A DNA stretch of 64,000 bases from Miltoncostaea sp050249835 (lineage in GTDB: Bacteria; Actinomycetota; Thermoleophilia; Miltoncostaeales; Miltoncostaeaceae): positions 36,467 through 100,466 of the forward strand of contig JBFWPT010000006.1 of the NCBI GenBank assembly GCA_050249835.1, read 5' to 3'. Both the position numbers and the translations under genes were made by a program. The notes beneath the pieces are model-generated. The model searched no databases. It saw nothing but the letters and a program-made list of their open reading frames with translations, and was not told the DNA's origin. Positions 10,214-18,396 of the stretch are shown in pieces (position 1 is the stretch's first letter; each line of letters starts with the position of its first letter).

Positions 10214-10939
10214 CTACGGGGTGGCGCTCACCTGCGCGTAGAGCTGCTTGGCCGTCTCGACGAGGGCGTCCTGCGGCAGCGTCTCCGCGGCCGTGCTGAC
10301 GCCCTGGAGGCCGTAGACGTACGGGCCGGCGGCGAAGGTGACGAAGGCCACCGAGCCGGTCGTGCCGCCCTGGTTCAGGTCGAGCCGCAGGCCGCGGGCG
10401 CCCGGGATCTCCGGGACCTCGATCGGGATCGACGGGGCCGAGCTGGCCGTCTCGACCTCGTCCGCGGCCGCGTCCACCTCGGTCTGGGCCGCCGCCTCGT
10501 CGCGCACGGCGATGGCGTAGGTGCGGAACAGCGCGATGCCGTTCGCCGGGTCGGTGCCGGTCTCGTCGCGCAGGATGCCGCCGGCGTACCCCGCCGACTC
10601 CAGGCGGGCCTGGGCCGCGGGCTTCGACGGGTCGCCCACCTGGTAGAGCCCGTCCACGAACTCCTGGGCGTCGTCGAGGGTGCGGCTCGCGCCGGCCGTC
10701 GTGTCCGGGATGGACCCCGCGGGCGGCAGCCGGTCCTCGCCGACGGAGGCCGTCGTCGCGGTGGTCGTCGTGGTCGGCGCCGCCGTCGTGGTCGGCGCGG
10801 CCGTGGTGGTCGGGGCGGTGGTCGGAAGCTGGTCGGTCGTGATGGTCTGCGTGACCGTCGCCGAGTCACCGCCGCAGCCGGCGGCGATGCCCCCCGCCAC
10901 CAGCAGGGCGGCCGCGGCCGCCGCGAGTCGTGCCTTCAT
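10214..10939 (-). CDS. Secreted lipoprotein with Thr/Pro-rich linker
   Basis: 241 residues. The signal peptide ends in the lipobox AAGC with lipidated Cys22. A Thr/Ala/Pro linker (residues 35-65) probably spans the envelope. The remaining 170 residues are a soluble domain I cannot assign (DDAQEFVDGLYQVGDPSKPA). Its start overlaps the mec stop in ATGA, so it is the last gene of the moeZ-cysO-cysM-mec operon. A role in that pathway is not obvious. Confidence 0.78.
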   Translation of the reverse strand: MKARLAAAAAALLVAGGIAAGCGGDSATVTQTITTDQLPTTAPTTTAAPTTTAAPTTTTTATTASVGEDRLPPAGSIPDTTAGASRTLDDAQEFVDGLYQVGDPSKPAAQARLESAGYAGGILRDETGTDPANGIALFRTYAIAVRDEAAAQTEVDAAADEVETASSAPSIPIEVPEIPGARGLRLDLNQGGTTGSVAFVTFAAGPYVYGLQGVSTAAETLPQDALVETAKQLYAQVSATP

Positions 10940-11346
10940 GCGATCTCCACCCTCTCCTCGGCGATCTGCTCCCCTTCGGGAGCCCCCTTGGTCAACCTGA
11001 ACGCGCGGATCTCCGGAGCGTTACGGTCCGCGATCGACACGATCAGATACAGCGTATCCGGGTAGAAGGCCAGCTCCACATCCGTGCGTGAGGGGTACGC
11101 CGCCGAGCGCGTGTGCGAGTGGTAGATCGCGAGCAGGTCGTCGCCGGAGTCGTCGATGGCGTCCATGATGCGCATCTGCTCGCGCGGGTCCATGACGTAC
11201 ATGAACGGGCTGCCCTGGCTGTTGGTCGCCCGCAGCACCCGGGTGGCGGTGCCGCCGCGGCCGGCGATCATGCCGCAGCACTCGTTGGGGAGGTCGGCCA
11301 CGGCGTGATCGACCAGCTCGCGGGCGAGCTCGGGGGAGATCCTCAT
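10936..11346 (-). CDS. mec: JAMM/MPN metalloprotease of the CysO pathway
   Basis: 136-residue Mov34/MPN/PAD-1 (M67) domain with a full JAMM zinc site: Glu22, His76-x-His78, Ser86 and Asp89 (HSHTRSAAYPSRTD). In mycobacteria the Mec enzyme releases cysteine from the CysO-cysteine adduct. Here the gene follows cysM by 10 bases in the same operon, giving the same assignment. An extra job is possible because CysO here ends two residues past its GG (see findings). The active-site call is strong; substrate by context. Confidence 0.9.
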   Translation of the reverse strand: MRISPELARELVDHAVADLPNECCGMIAGRGGTATRVLRATNSQGSPFMYVMDPREQMRIMDAIDDSGDDLLAIYHSHTRSAAYPSRTDVELAFYPDTLYLIVSIADRNAPEIRAFRLTKGAPEGEQIAEERVEIA

Positions 11347-11356
11347 GCGCGGGGTC

Positions 11357-12325
11357 CTACCAGAAGATCCCGTTGTCGACGCGGTCCTCGACGGCGTCGA
11401 CGTCGTCGGTCCAGAGCCCCGACGACAGGTACTTCCAGCCGCCGTCGCAGACGATCCCGACGATGGTGCCGCGGGTCATCTTCTCCGCCATGCGGACGCA
11501 GGTGTGGATGACGGCGCCGGACGAGACGCCGGCGAAGATGCCCTCCTCGGCGGCCAGGCGGCGGGTCATCACGATCGCGTCGCGGTTGGCGACGAGCAGC
11601 TTCCGGTCGAGGCGCGCGACGTCGAGGATCGGCGGCACGAAGCCGTCGTCCAGGCTGCGCAGCCCGCTCACCGGGTCGCCCTGCAGCGGCTCGCAGGCCA
11701 CGATGGAGATCTCGGGGCGGTGCTCCTTGAGGCGCTGCGACGAGCCCATCAGGGTGCCGCCGGTGCCGAGCCCCGCCACGAAGACGTCGAGCTCGGGGCA
11801 GTCGCGCACGATCTCCTCGGCCGTCCCCTCGTAGTGCGCCCTCGGGTTGGCCGGGTTGCCGTACTGGAACGGCATGTAGAGGCCGTTCTCCGCAGCCAGC
11901 CGGCGCGCCACCTCGACGGCGCCGTTCGAGCCGAACTCGCCGTCGGTGGGGACGATCTCCGCGCCGTAGAGCGTGAGGAGCTGGCGGCGCTCCTCGGTCA
12001 CGTTCTCCGGCATGACCGCGACCAGCCTGTAGCCGCGCACCCGGCAGATCATCGCGAGCGAGATGCCGGTGTTGCCGGAGGTGGGCTCCATGATGGTGTC
12101 GCCCGGCTTGACCATTCCCCGCCGCTCGGCGTCCTCGATGAGCGACAGCGCCGTGCGGTCCTTGATGGAGCCCGTCGGGTTGTGGCTCTCCAGCTTCGCG
12201 AGGATGCGCACGTCCGGGTTGGGCGTGATGCGCGAGAGCTCGACCAGCGGCGTGTTGCCGATGGTCCCGACCAGGTCCTTCGAGACCTGCATCGGCGGGG
12301 GCGCGAGCCCCGCGGACGGGGACAT
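11357..12325 (-). CDS. cysM: Cysteine synthase, CysO-dependent type
   Basis: 322-residue fold-type II PLP enzyme. It has the PLP lysine Lys55 in NPTGSIKDR, the substrate loop TSGNTGIS at 82-89 and the GTGGTL phosphate-binding glycine loop. It makes cysteine from an activated serine. The gene overlaps cysO (TGATG) and precedes mec, the arrangement in which the sulfur donor is the CysO thiocarboxylate and the substrate is O-phosphoserine. I infer that specificity from context; the sequence alone would also fit an O-acetylserine enzyme. Confidence 0.92.
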   Translation of the reverse strand: MSPSAGLAPPPMQVSKDLVGTIGNTPLVELSRITPNPDVRILAKLESHNPTGSIKDRTALSLIEDAERRGMVKPGDTIMEPTSGNTGISLAMICRVRGYRLVAVMPENVTEERRQLLTLYGAEIVPTDGEFGSNGAVEVARRLAAENGLYMPFQYGNPANPRAHYEGTAEEIVRDCPELDVFVAGLGTGGTLMGSSQRLKEHRPEISIVACEPLQGDPVSGLRSLDDGFVPPILDVARLDRKLLVANRDAIVMTRRLAAEEGIFAGVSSGAVIHTCVRMAEKMTRGTIVGIVCDGGWKYLSSGLWTDDVDAVEDRVDNGIFW

Positions 12326-12603
12326 CAGGCGGCCCCACCCGCCATCGCGGGGAGGATCAGGAGCGTGTCCCGCTCCGCGACCTCGGTGTCGAGCCAGGAC
12401 AGCAGCCGGACGTCCTCGTCGTTGAGGTAGACGTTGACGAACTTGTGGAGCTCGCCGTCCTCCGTGACGAGCTGGGTCCGCACGGCCGGGTGCTTCTCGT
12501 AGAGCGCGTCGAGCACCTCGCTCACCGTGGTCCCGGCGACCTCGATCTCGCGCTCCCCCCCGGTCGCCTGACGGAGGACCGGGGGGATGCGGACGACGCT
12601 CAT
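12325..12603 (-). CDS. cysO: Ubiquitin-like sulfur carrier CysO/ThiS-MoaD type
   Basis: 92-residue beta-grasp protein (SEVLDALYEKHPAVRTQL, NVYLNDEDVRLL, ERDTLLILPAMAGG). The C-terminal Gly-Gly is adenylated by the E1-like MoeZ and converted to a thiocarboxylate. The ATG 12603 overlaps the moeZ stop (ATGA) and the stop overlaps the cysM start (TGATG). Odd point: the chain ends GGAA, so two alanines must be removed before activation unless the enzyme tolerates them. Confidence 0.92.
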   Translation of the reverse strand: MSVVRIPPVLRQATGGEREIEVAGTTVSEVLDALYEKHPAVRTQLVTEDGELHKFVNVYLNDEDVRLLSWLDTEVAERDTLLILPAMAGGAA

Positions 12604-13787
12604 GCGGACGCCACCGCCGCCGTGTGGCGGCCGACGCCGGCGCACCAGGCGTCGTAGTCGCGGAACTCGAGGGTGGCGTTCGGGCCGCAGGCCGGGCAGT
12701 CCGGGTCGCGGCGGATCTTGAGCTCGGTGTACGACATCTCGAGGGCGTCGTAGATGAGCAGGCGGCCCGACAGCGTGTCGCCGATGCCGAGCAGCAGCTT
12801 GATCGCCTCGGTCGCCATGATCCCGCCCATCACGCCGCAGAGGACGCCGAGGACGCCGGCCTCGCCGCACGACGGCGCCATGTCCGGCGGCGGGGGCTCG
12901 GGGAAGAGGCAGCGGTAGCAGGGGCCGTCGTACGGGGTGAACACCGAGGCGTGGCCCTCGAACCGCAGGATGCTCGCGTGGACGAGCGGCTTGCGCGCCA
13001 TGAGCGCGGCGTCGTTCATGAGGTAGCGCGTCGGGAAGTTGTCGGTGCCGTCGATGATCACGTCGTAGTCCGCGATCAGGTCCAGCACGTTCGACCTGTC
13101 CACCCGGAACTGGTGCGTGTTGACCGTGACGTCCGGGTTGAGCGCGTTGATGGCGACCTTCGCCGACTCGCCCTTGTTCATCCCCACCCGGTCGGTGGTG
13201 TGGATGATCTGCCGCTGCAGGTTGCTCGCGTCCACGACGTCGTCGTCGACCAGGCCGATCGTGCCGACGCCGGCCGCGGCCAGGTAGTAGGCCGCGGGCG
13301 ACCCGAGGCCGCCGGCCCCGATGAGGAGCGCCTTCGACTCGAGCAGCTTGATCTGGCCCTCCTCGCCCATCTCCGGGATGAGGATGTGGCGCGAGTAGCG
13401 GGAGCGCTGGTCCGGGGTGAGGGTCTTCGGGACGTCGTAGTCCTGCCCGCTCTGCTTCCAGCGCTGGAAGCCGCCGGCGAGGCTCTCGACGTTGCCGAAG
13501 CCCATCTCCCGCAGGGTGATGCCCGCGAGCAGCGACCGGTTGCCCGAGGCACAGCTCAGGATGACCTCCTGGTCCGGGGTGGCCACCCCGGCGATGCGGC
13601 TCTCGAGGAACGACCGGGGGATGTGGATCGCCCCGGGGATGTGCCCCTCGTCCCACTCGCTCTGCTCGCGGACGTCGATCACGAGCGGGCTGTCGCCCGC
13701 CGTGCGCCGGGCGGCGAGGTCGGCGACCTGCACCTCCGGCACTTGCTCGCGCGCGGACGCGAGGAGATCCTGGTAGCTACGCGCCAT
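12600..13787 (-). CDS. moeZ: MoeZ-type E1 adenylyltransferase/sulfurtransferase
   Basis: 395 residues in two domains. Residues 1-125 are a rhodanese with active-site Cys79 in the loop CASGNRS. Residues 130-390 are a ThiF/MoeB adenylating domain with the nucleotide loop GAGGLGSPAA, the DGTDNFPTRYL segment and zinc CxxC pairs (CYRC, CPAC). It adenylates the C-terminal glycine of sulfur carriers and transfers sulfur from the rhodanese persulfide, activating CysO and possibly MoaD. The rhodanese is at the N-terminus, whereas classic MoeZ/MOCS3 carry it at the C-terminus. First gene of the operon. Confidence 0.93.
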   Translation of the reverse strand: MARSYQDLLASAREQVPEVQVADLAARRTAGDSPLVIDVREQSEWDEGHIPGAIHIPRSFLESRIAGVATPDQEVILSCASGNRSLLAGITLREMGFGNVESLAGGFQRWKQSGQDYDVPKTLTPDQRSRYSRHILIPEMGEEGQIKLLESKALLIGAGGLGSPAAYYLAAAGVGTIGLVDDDVVDASNLQRQIIHTTDRVGMNKGESAKVAINALNPDVTVNTHQFRVDRSNVLDLIADYDVIIDGTDNFPTRYLMNDAALMARKPLVHASILRFEGHASVFTPYDGPCYRCLFPEPPPPDMAPSCGEAGVLGVLCGVMGGIMATEAIKLLLGIGDTLSGRLLIYDALEMSYTELKIRRDPDCPACGPNATLEFRDYDAWCAGVGRHTAAVASA

Positions 13788-13805
13788 TGCGTCTCCCGTG
13801 CTGCG

Positions 13806-13819
13806 GCTGGTTAACCAGC
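13806..13819 (-). promoter_or_regulatory. Palindromic operator candidate of the cys operon
   Basis: GCTGGTTAACCAGC is a perfect 14-bp palindrome 19 bases upstream of the moeZ ATG. It directly follows TAGAAT (13826-13821 on the minus strand), a good -10, so it would sit over the transcription start. A GATTCTAC direct repeat (13820-13827 and 13833-13840) duplicates the -10. It probably binds a dimeric regulator of sulfur metabolism (inference). Confidence 0.55.
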
Positions 13820-13918
13820 GATTCTACGTGGGGATTCTACCCTTTTCCCGTCCGGCGTCCTCATCGGCGGTCGGCGGGCCACCCTTATGCTTCACGAAAT
13901 GTAGTGGCTGGGGGCGCC

Positions 13919-14206
13919 ATGATGCCCGGTACGGCCATGAGCGATACGCCGACATTGCGAAAGAGCGCGTTCGCCAACATCGACGCGCGCCTGCGCTGCC
14001 CGACGCCGGACTGCTGGGGTGACCTGCTCCTGATCCCGACCGGCCGCGCCGACGAGGACGGGATCCCCGCCTTCCAGCCGTTCACGGCCTGCCCCCTGTG
14101 CGGGACCGCGTTCACGCTGGAGCAGGACATCGGGGACCGCGACCTCTTCCTGCGGATCTCCTGGCTGCGGGCGAACCCCCACGCGGAGGAGGACGAGGCC
14201 CCGTGA
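13919..14206 (+). CDS. Small zinc-ribbon protein
   Basis: 95 residues with one C-x4-C (CPTPDC) and one C-x2-C (CPLCGTAF), a zinc-ribbon arrangement in an otherwise unknown protein. ATG 13937 (MSDTPTL...) is an alternative start. The stop overlaps the GTG of the following membrane gene (GTGA), so the two are co-translated. A structural or nucleic-acid-binding zinc knuckle is the safest description. Confidence 0.72.
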   Translation: MMPGTAMSDTPTLRKSAFANIDARLRCPTPDCWGDLLLIPTGRADEDGIPAFQPFTACPLCGTAFTLEQDIGDRDLFLRISWLRANPHAEEDEAP

Positions 14207-14814
14207 GCGCCGCGGACCGGGACGCGGGCGGGGGCCTGGTCGGGCGCATCGCCCGGTCGATCGTGGCGCCGGTCATCAGCGGGGCGACGGCCGCGATCGT
14301 TTTCCTCGTGATGATCCAGGGGTCGTTCCACAAGGGCTACACCGACCTCGACTTCAACCACGTCCTCGGCACGCTGATCGAGGGCGACGCCGACGAGGTC
14401 GGGAGCACCCAGGAGGCCCTGGGCGTGGTGGGCGACTCGGTCGGGCCGACGGGCCTCTGGGCCACCATCGTCGGCGGGATCATCCTCATGGCGATCCACG
14501 AGTTCGTCATCACCCGGTTCGTGCGCCGGCGCTGGCTCATCCAGGCCATCCCGTTGTCCGTGCTGACGATCTTCGCGGTCGGGGTGGTCTTCGCGGGGAT
14601 CGCCGACGCCCGCTTCGACACCCCGGTGGGGTGGTTCGGCATGGACTCCGGTGGGATCAGCGTGATCGTGGTGCTGCTGAGCTCGATCGGCTTCGCGCTC
14701 GTGGGCGCCCGGATCCACGACCTCGCCAGCCGCGCGTGGTGGTGGGAGACCCGCCCGGACCCCCTCGCCGAGGAGACGCTCGAGGACCTCGCCGGCATCG
14801 AGACGCCGGACTAG
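14203..14814 (+). CDS. Four-helix integral membrane protein of unknown function
   Basis: 203 residues with hydrophobic helices near 20-38, 83-103, 112-132 and 150-170 and a charged C-terminal tail (DPLAEETLEDLAGI). GTG 14203 overlaps the upstream stop. No family is recognised. Coupling to the zinc-ribbon gene suggests they act together. Confidence 0.75.
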   Translation: MSAADRDAGGGLVGRIARSIVAPVISGATAAIVFLVMIQGSFHKGYTDLDFNHVLGTLIEGDADEVGSTQEALGVVGDSVGPTGLWATIVGGIILMAIHEFVITRFVRRRWLIQAIPLSVLTIFAVGVVFAGIADARFDTPVGWFGMDSGGISVIVVLLSSIGFALVGARIHDLASRAWWWETRPDPLAEETLEDLAGIETPD

Positions 14815-14827
14815 TGCGCCTGGAGCC

Positions 14828-15049
14828 TCACTCGAACTCGCCGAACAGGGGCGCGAACAGGGCCGCGTGGGCGCCGGGCGTGAGGCCGAGCGCCTCCGGC
14901 GGCGCGGCGGCGCGCAGCGCCTCGTAGGACGGGAACAGGTCGCCCGGCCGCACGGCGGCCGCCAGCGCCGCGCCGTCGACGGCCACGCCGCGCGCGGTGC
15001 GCGCCGCGGCCAGCACGTCCCTCCCCGTGATCCAGCGCCCCCCGGGCAC
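14828..15049 (-). CDS. Small hypothetical protein
   Basis: 73-residue frame with GTG start filling the gap between two rightward units. The composition is protein-like (VRPGDLFPSYEALRAAAPPE, ending LFGEFE), but there is no domain and no clear ribosome site. It could be a spurious frame in GC-rich DNA. Confidence 0.45.
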   Translation of the reverse strand: MPGGRWITGRDVLAAARTARGVAVDGAALAAAVRPGDLFPSYEALRAAAPPEALGLTPGAHAALFAPLFGEFE

Positions 15050-15070
15050 CGGATGAGCCTACCCGGGGCG

Positions 15071-15076
15071 TAGTCT
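15071..15076 (+). promoter_or_regulatory. -10 element of MFS gene, leaderless type
   Basis: TAGTCT ends 6 bases before the ATG at 15083, with no ribosome-binding site between them. Confidence 0.45.
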
Positions 15077-15082
15077 CACGGG

Positions 15083-16297
15083 ATGAGCGCGACCGCCCCC
15101 GCCGTCGCCGCGCCCGCCACGCCGGGCGGGGCGATCGACCGCCGGGGGATCGGCCTCCTGGCGACCGGGCACTTCGTGATCGACGCGACCGTCGGCGCGG
15201 TGCCCGCCATGATCCCGGTCTTCACGGCCCTGTACGCGCTGTCGGACCTGGCCGCGTCCATGATCCTCGGCGCCTCCCTGCTCGTGTCCTCGGCGATCCA
15301 GCCCTTCTTCGGGCTGCTCGCCGACCGGCGCGCGATGACCGTGTTCATCTGGGGCGGGGTGGCGGTCGCCACGGTCGGCCTGGCGCTGTCCGGCATCGCG
15401 GGCGGCTACGCCGGGGTGCTCGCGTGCATCGTCGGCTCGGGCCTCGGCATCGCCGCGTTCCACCCCGAGGCGGCGCGGGTCGCCAACCGGATCAGCGCCG
15501 ACCGCACGGCCACGGGGCTCGCGTGGTTCATGCTCGGCGGCAACGCCGGGTTCGCGGCCGGCCCGCTGCTGGCGGCCCTCTTCATCCCCCTCCTCGACGC
15601 GCAGGCGACCCTCGTCTTCCTGGTGCCCGGGCTCATCGTCGCGGTGTGGCTGCACCACCAGCGCGCCCGGGTCGCCGTGCCGGTGGCCCCCCGCGCGGCC
15701 TCCGCCCCCTCGCGCGCCGCCGCCCGGGCCAGCGCCTGGAGCGTCGGGCTGCTGCTGTTCGTGACGAGCATGCGCACCTGGACCCAGTTCTGCGTCCTGG
15801 CCCTCGTGCCGCTGCTGCTGGTCGACCAGCGCGGGTTCTCGGACCAGGCGGCCGGCTTCGCCGTGGTCGCGTTCTCGGCCGCGGGCGCCGCCGGGACCCT
15901 GGTGGGCGCGAACCTCGCCGACCGCGTCGGCGGGCGCCTCATGCTCATCTGGAGCATGCCGGTGGTGGCGCCGCTGCTCGCCGGGTTCCTGCTGCTCGAC
16001 GGCTGGGCCGCCATCGCCCCCCTGGCGCTGGCGGGGTTCGTCCTGATGTCCTCCTTCTCGGTGACGGTGATGATGGGCCAGGAGTACCTCCCCGACCGGC
16101 TCGCCCTGGCGGCCGGGCTCATGATCGGCTTCGGCGCGATCGGCTCGGCGCCGCCCGGGCTCGCCCTGTTCGGCGCGATCGCCGACGCCACGAGCCGCGA
16201 GACGGCGCTTTGGGGCGTCGCGATGCTGCCCATCATCGGCGGCCTGTCGGCCCTGCTGCTGCCGGACAGCCGCCGCCCGCGCGCGGGGGCGGCCTGA
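15083..16297 (+). CDS. MFS efflux transporter, fosmidomycin-resistance-like
   Basis: 404 residues with about 12 membrane helices. The segment GLGIAAFHPEAAR is characteristic of the Fsr (fosmidomycin resistance) subfamily of major facilitator exporters, as is the ADRRAM loop after helix 2. It probably exports a small drug or metabolite. The stop overlaps the rarA start (TGATG). Confidence 0.85.
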   Translation: MSATAPAVAAPATPGGAIDRRGIGLLATGHFVIDATVGAVPAMIPVFTALYALSDLAASMILGASLLVSSAIQPFFGLLADRRAMTVFIWGGVAVATVGLALSGIAGGYAGVLACIVGSGLGIAAFHPEAARVANRISADRTATGLAWFMLGGNAGFAAGPLLAALFIPLLDAQATLVFLVPGLIVAVWLHHQRARVAVPVAPRAASAPSRAAARASAWSVGLLLFVTSMRTWTQFCVLALVPLLLVDQRGFSDQAAGFAVVAFSAAGAAGTLVGANLADRVGGRLMLIWSMPVVAPLLAGFLLLDGWAAIAPLALAGFVLMSSFSVTVMMGQEYLPDRLALAAGLMIGFGAIGSAPPGLALFGAIADATSRETALWGVAMLPIIGGLSALLLPDSRRPRAGAA

Positions 16298-17658
16298 TGG
16301 CCCGGGGCGGGGGCCCGCCGCAGGGCGACCTGTTCGGCGAGGCGGTCGAGGCCCGCCTCCAGAGCAGCCGCCCGCTCGCGGCGCGCATGCGGCCGGAGTC
16401 GCTGGACGAGGTCGTGGGGCAGCGGGCGCTGCTCGGGCCGGAGGGGTCGCTGCGCGCGGCCATCGCCGGGGACCGGGTGCCGTCGATGGTCCTCTACGGG
16501 CCGCCCGGCAGCGGCAAGACCACGCTCGCGCGGGTCGTCGCGCACAGCACCTCGGCGGCGTTCGAGGAGCTCTCGGCGGTCTCGGCCACCGTCGCCGACG
16601 TGCGGGCCGGCATGGCCCGGGCCCGCGACCGCCTGGCCGCCGGCACCCACACCGTCCTGTTCCTCGACGAGATCCACCGCTTCAACCGCGCCCAGCAGGA
16701 CGCGCTGCTGCCGGCGGTGGAGGACGGCCTGCTGACGCTGATCGGGGCGACGACCCAGAACCCCTGGTACGAGGTGAACGCGGCGCTCGTCTCGCGGATG
16801 CGGGTGTGGGTGCTGGAGGCGCTCTCCCCCGAGGACGTCGCCGCGCTGCTCGACCGTGCCACGGCGTCGCCCAAGGGCCTCGCCGGGCGGGTCGTGCTGG
16901 GCGCGGACGCCCGCGACGCGATCGTCGCCCGCGCCGGCGGCGACGCCCGCGGCGCGCTCAACCTGCTGGAGGCCGCCGCGGCGGACACGGCGGACGGCGG
17001 GACGGTCGCGGTGGAGACGGTGCAGGCGGCCGCCGGCGGGCGCGCCGTGGTCTACGACCGTCAGGGCGACGCCCACTACGACACCATCTCCGCGTTCATC
17101 AAGAGCCTGCGCGGCAGCGACCCGGACGCGGCGATCTACTACCTCGCGGTGATGCTGAAGGGCGGCGAGGACCCCAAGTTCATCGCCCGCCGGCTGATCG
17201 TGGCCGCGAGCGAGGACGTGGGCAACGCCGACCCGCGGGCCCTGGAGGTCGCGGTCGCCGCGGGCCGGGCCGTCGAGTTCGTCGGCCTGCCGGAGGCCCG
17301 CATCGCGCTGGCCCAGGCGACGACCTACCTCGCCCTGGCGCCCAAGTCGAACGCGTCCTACCGCGCGATCGACGCCGCCCTGTCCGAGGTGGAGGACCGC
17401 GGGGCGCGCCGCCCGCCGCTCGCCCTGCGCGACTCGAGCGTCGCCAACGCGCGGGGCCTCGGCAACGGCGAGGGCTACCGCTACCCGCACGACTACCCGG
17501 ACGCCGTGCTCCCGGGCTCGCTGCTGCCGGAGGGCCTGGAGGGGCGGCGCTTCTACGAGCCCACGGACCGCGGCCCCGAGGGCGCCCTGGCGGAGCGCCT
17601 GCGCCGGCTGCGCGGTGACGACCCGGACGCGGGGCCGGAGGCCGGCGAGCCCTTCTGA
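16297..17658 (+). CDS. rarA: Replication-associated recombination protein RarA/MgsA
   Basis: 453-residue AAA+ ATPase. It has the Walker A GPPGSGKTT near residue 69, Walker B FLDEIHRFN near 125, sensor 1 GATTQNP and the tetramerisation region GGEDPKFIARRLIVAASEDV. It ends in family motifs YPHDYP and RRFYEP. RarA acts at stalled forks with SSB and DNA polymerase. The N-terminus has DLFG, as in other members. ATG 16297 overlaps the upstream stop. Confidence 0.95.
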   Translation: MARGGGPPQGDLFGEAVEARLQSSRPLAARMRPESLDEVVGQRALLGPEGSLRAAIAGDRVPSMVLYGPPGSGKTTLARVVAHSTSAAFEELSAVSATVADVRAGMARARDRLAAGTHTVLFLDEIHRFNRAQQDALLPAVEDGLLTLIGATTQNPWYEVNAALVSRMRVWVLEALSPEDVAALLDRATASPKGLAGRVVLGADARDAIVARAGGDARGALNLLEAAAADTADGGTVAVETVQAAAGGRAVVYDRQGDAHYDTISAFIKSLRGSDPDAAIYYLAVMLKGGEDPKFIARRLIVAASEDVGNADPRALEVAVAAGRAVEFVGLPEARIALAQATTYLALAPKSNASYRAIDAALSEVEDRGARRPPLALRDSSVANARGLGNGEGYRYPHDYPDAVLPGSLLPEGLEGRRFYEPTDRGPEGALAERLRRLRGDDPDAGPEAGEPF

Positions 17659-17670
17659 CCCCCCGGCGAC

Positions 17671-18378
17671 GTGGAGCTGCTCTCCGCCCAGCACCTGATC
17701 GTCCTCGGCGTCACCGCCATCGTCGCGGTGGCCGCCGCCCTGGCCGCGCGCCGCGACCCGGACGCGCCGTGGGCGCCCCTCGCCTGCAAGGGCCTCGCCG
17801 TCGTCCTCATCCTCAACGAGGTCGCCTTCCACGTGGTCGACGGCCTCGACGGCGGGCTGACCGCCCGCGGCGACCTGCCGCTCCACCTGACCGACGCGGC
17901 GACGATCGCCGCGGTGATCGCGCTGTGGTGGCCGATCCCGCTGGCCTTCGAGCTGACCTACTTCTGGGCCCTCACGGCGACGGTCCAGGCGCTCGCGACG
18001 CCGGACCTGCGGCAGGGGTTCCCCGACTACCGCTGGTGGTGGTTCGTCATCGCGCACGCGGGCGTCGTGATCGCCGCGGTGCTGCTGGCGTGGGGGCGCG
18101 AGCGCACCCCGCGCCCCGGCGCGGTGCGCCGGGTCTTCGCCTGGAGCCTGGCCGTGACGGCCTGCGCGGCGATCGGCACGCTCGCCACCGGCGGCAACTA
18201 CATGTTCCTGCGCGAGCCGCCGCCGGGCGGCAGCCTGCTCGACCTGATGGGCCCGTGGCCCTGGTACATCGCGTCCGCGGCGCTGCTCGCGCTCGCGCTG
18301 TTCTGGCTCCTGGACCGGCCCTTCGACCGCCGCCGCAGGGGCCCCGGCGGCCCCGGCGGGCTAGAGTCCCCCGGGTAG
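17671..18378 (+). CDS. YwaF/TIGR02206-type integral membrane protein
   Basis: 235 residues with about six to seven helices. The segments LPLHLTDAATIAA, FELTYFWALTATVQAL and TGGNYMFLREPP are the recognisable core of the YwaF (TIGR02206) family, whose function is not established. GTG start, 12 bases after rarA. A TAGAGT box near its 3' end probably drives the next gene. Confidence 0.82.
   Translation: MELLSAQHLIVLGVTAIVAVAAALAARRDPDAPWAPLACKGLAVVLILNEVAFHVVDGLDGGLTARGDLPLHLTDAATIAAVIALWWPIPLAFELTYFWALTATVQALATPDLRQGFPDYRWWWFVIAHAGVVIAAVLLAWGRERTPRPGAVRRVFAWSLAVTACAAIGTLATGGNYMFLREPPPGGSLLDLMGPWPWYIASAALLALALFWLLDRPFDRRRRGPGGPGGLESPG
18362..18367 (+). promoter_or_regulatory. Candidate -10 of the yqeY unit
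   Basis: TAGAGT, 29 bases before the GTG at 18397, which is preceded by AGGGGGAGGG. Promoter for the yqeY-DUF2283-DUF427 unit. Confidence 0.4.
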
Positions 18379-18396
18379 CCAGGGGGAGGGACGAGG

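Noticed and set aside
15424..17658. Longer protein starting upstream of rarA
   Set aside because: The upstream 290 codons are out-of-frame shadow of the MFS gene; rarA begins at ATG 16297 with a TGATG overlap.
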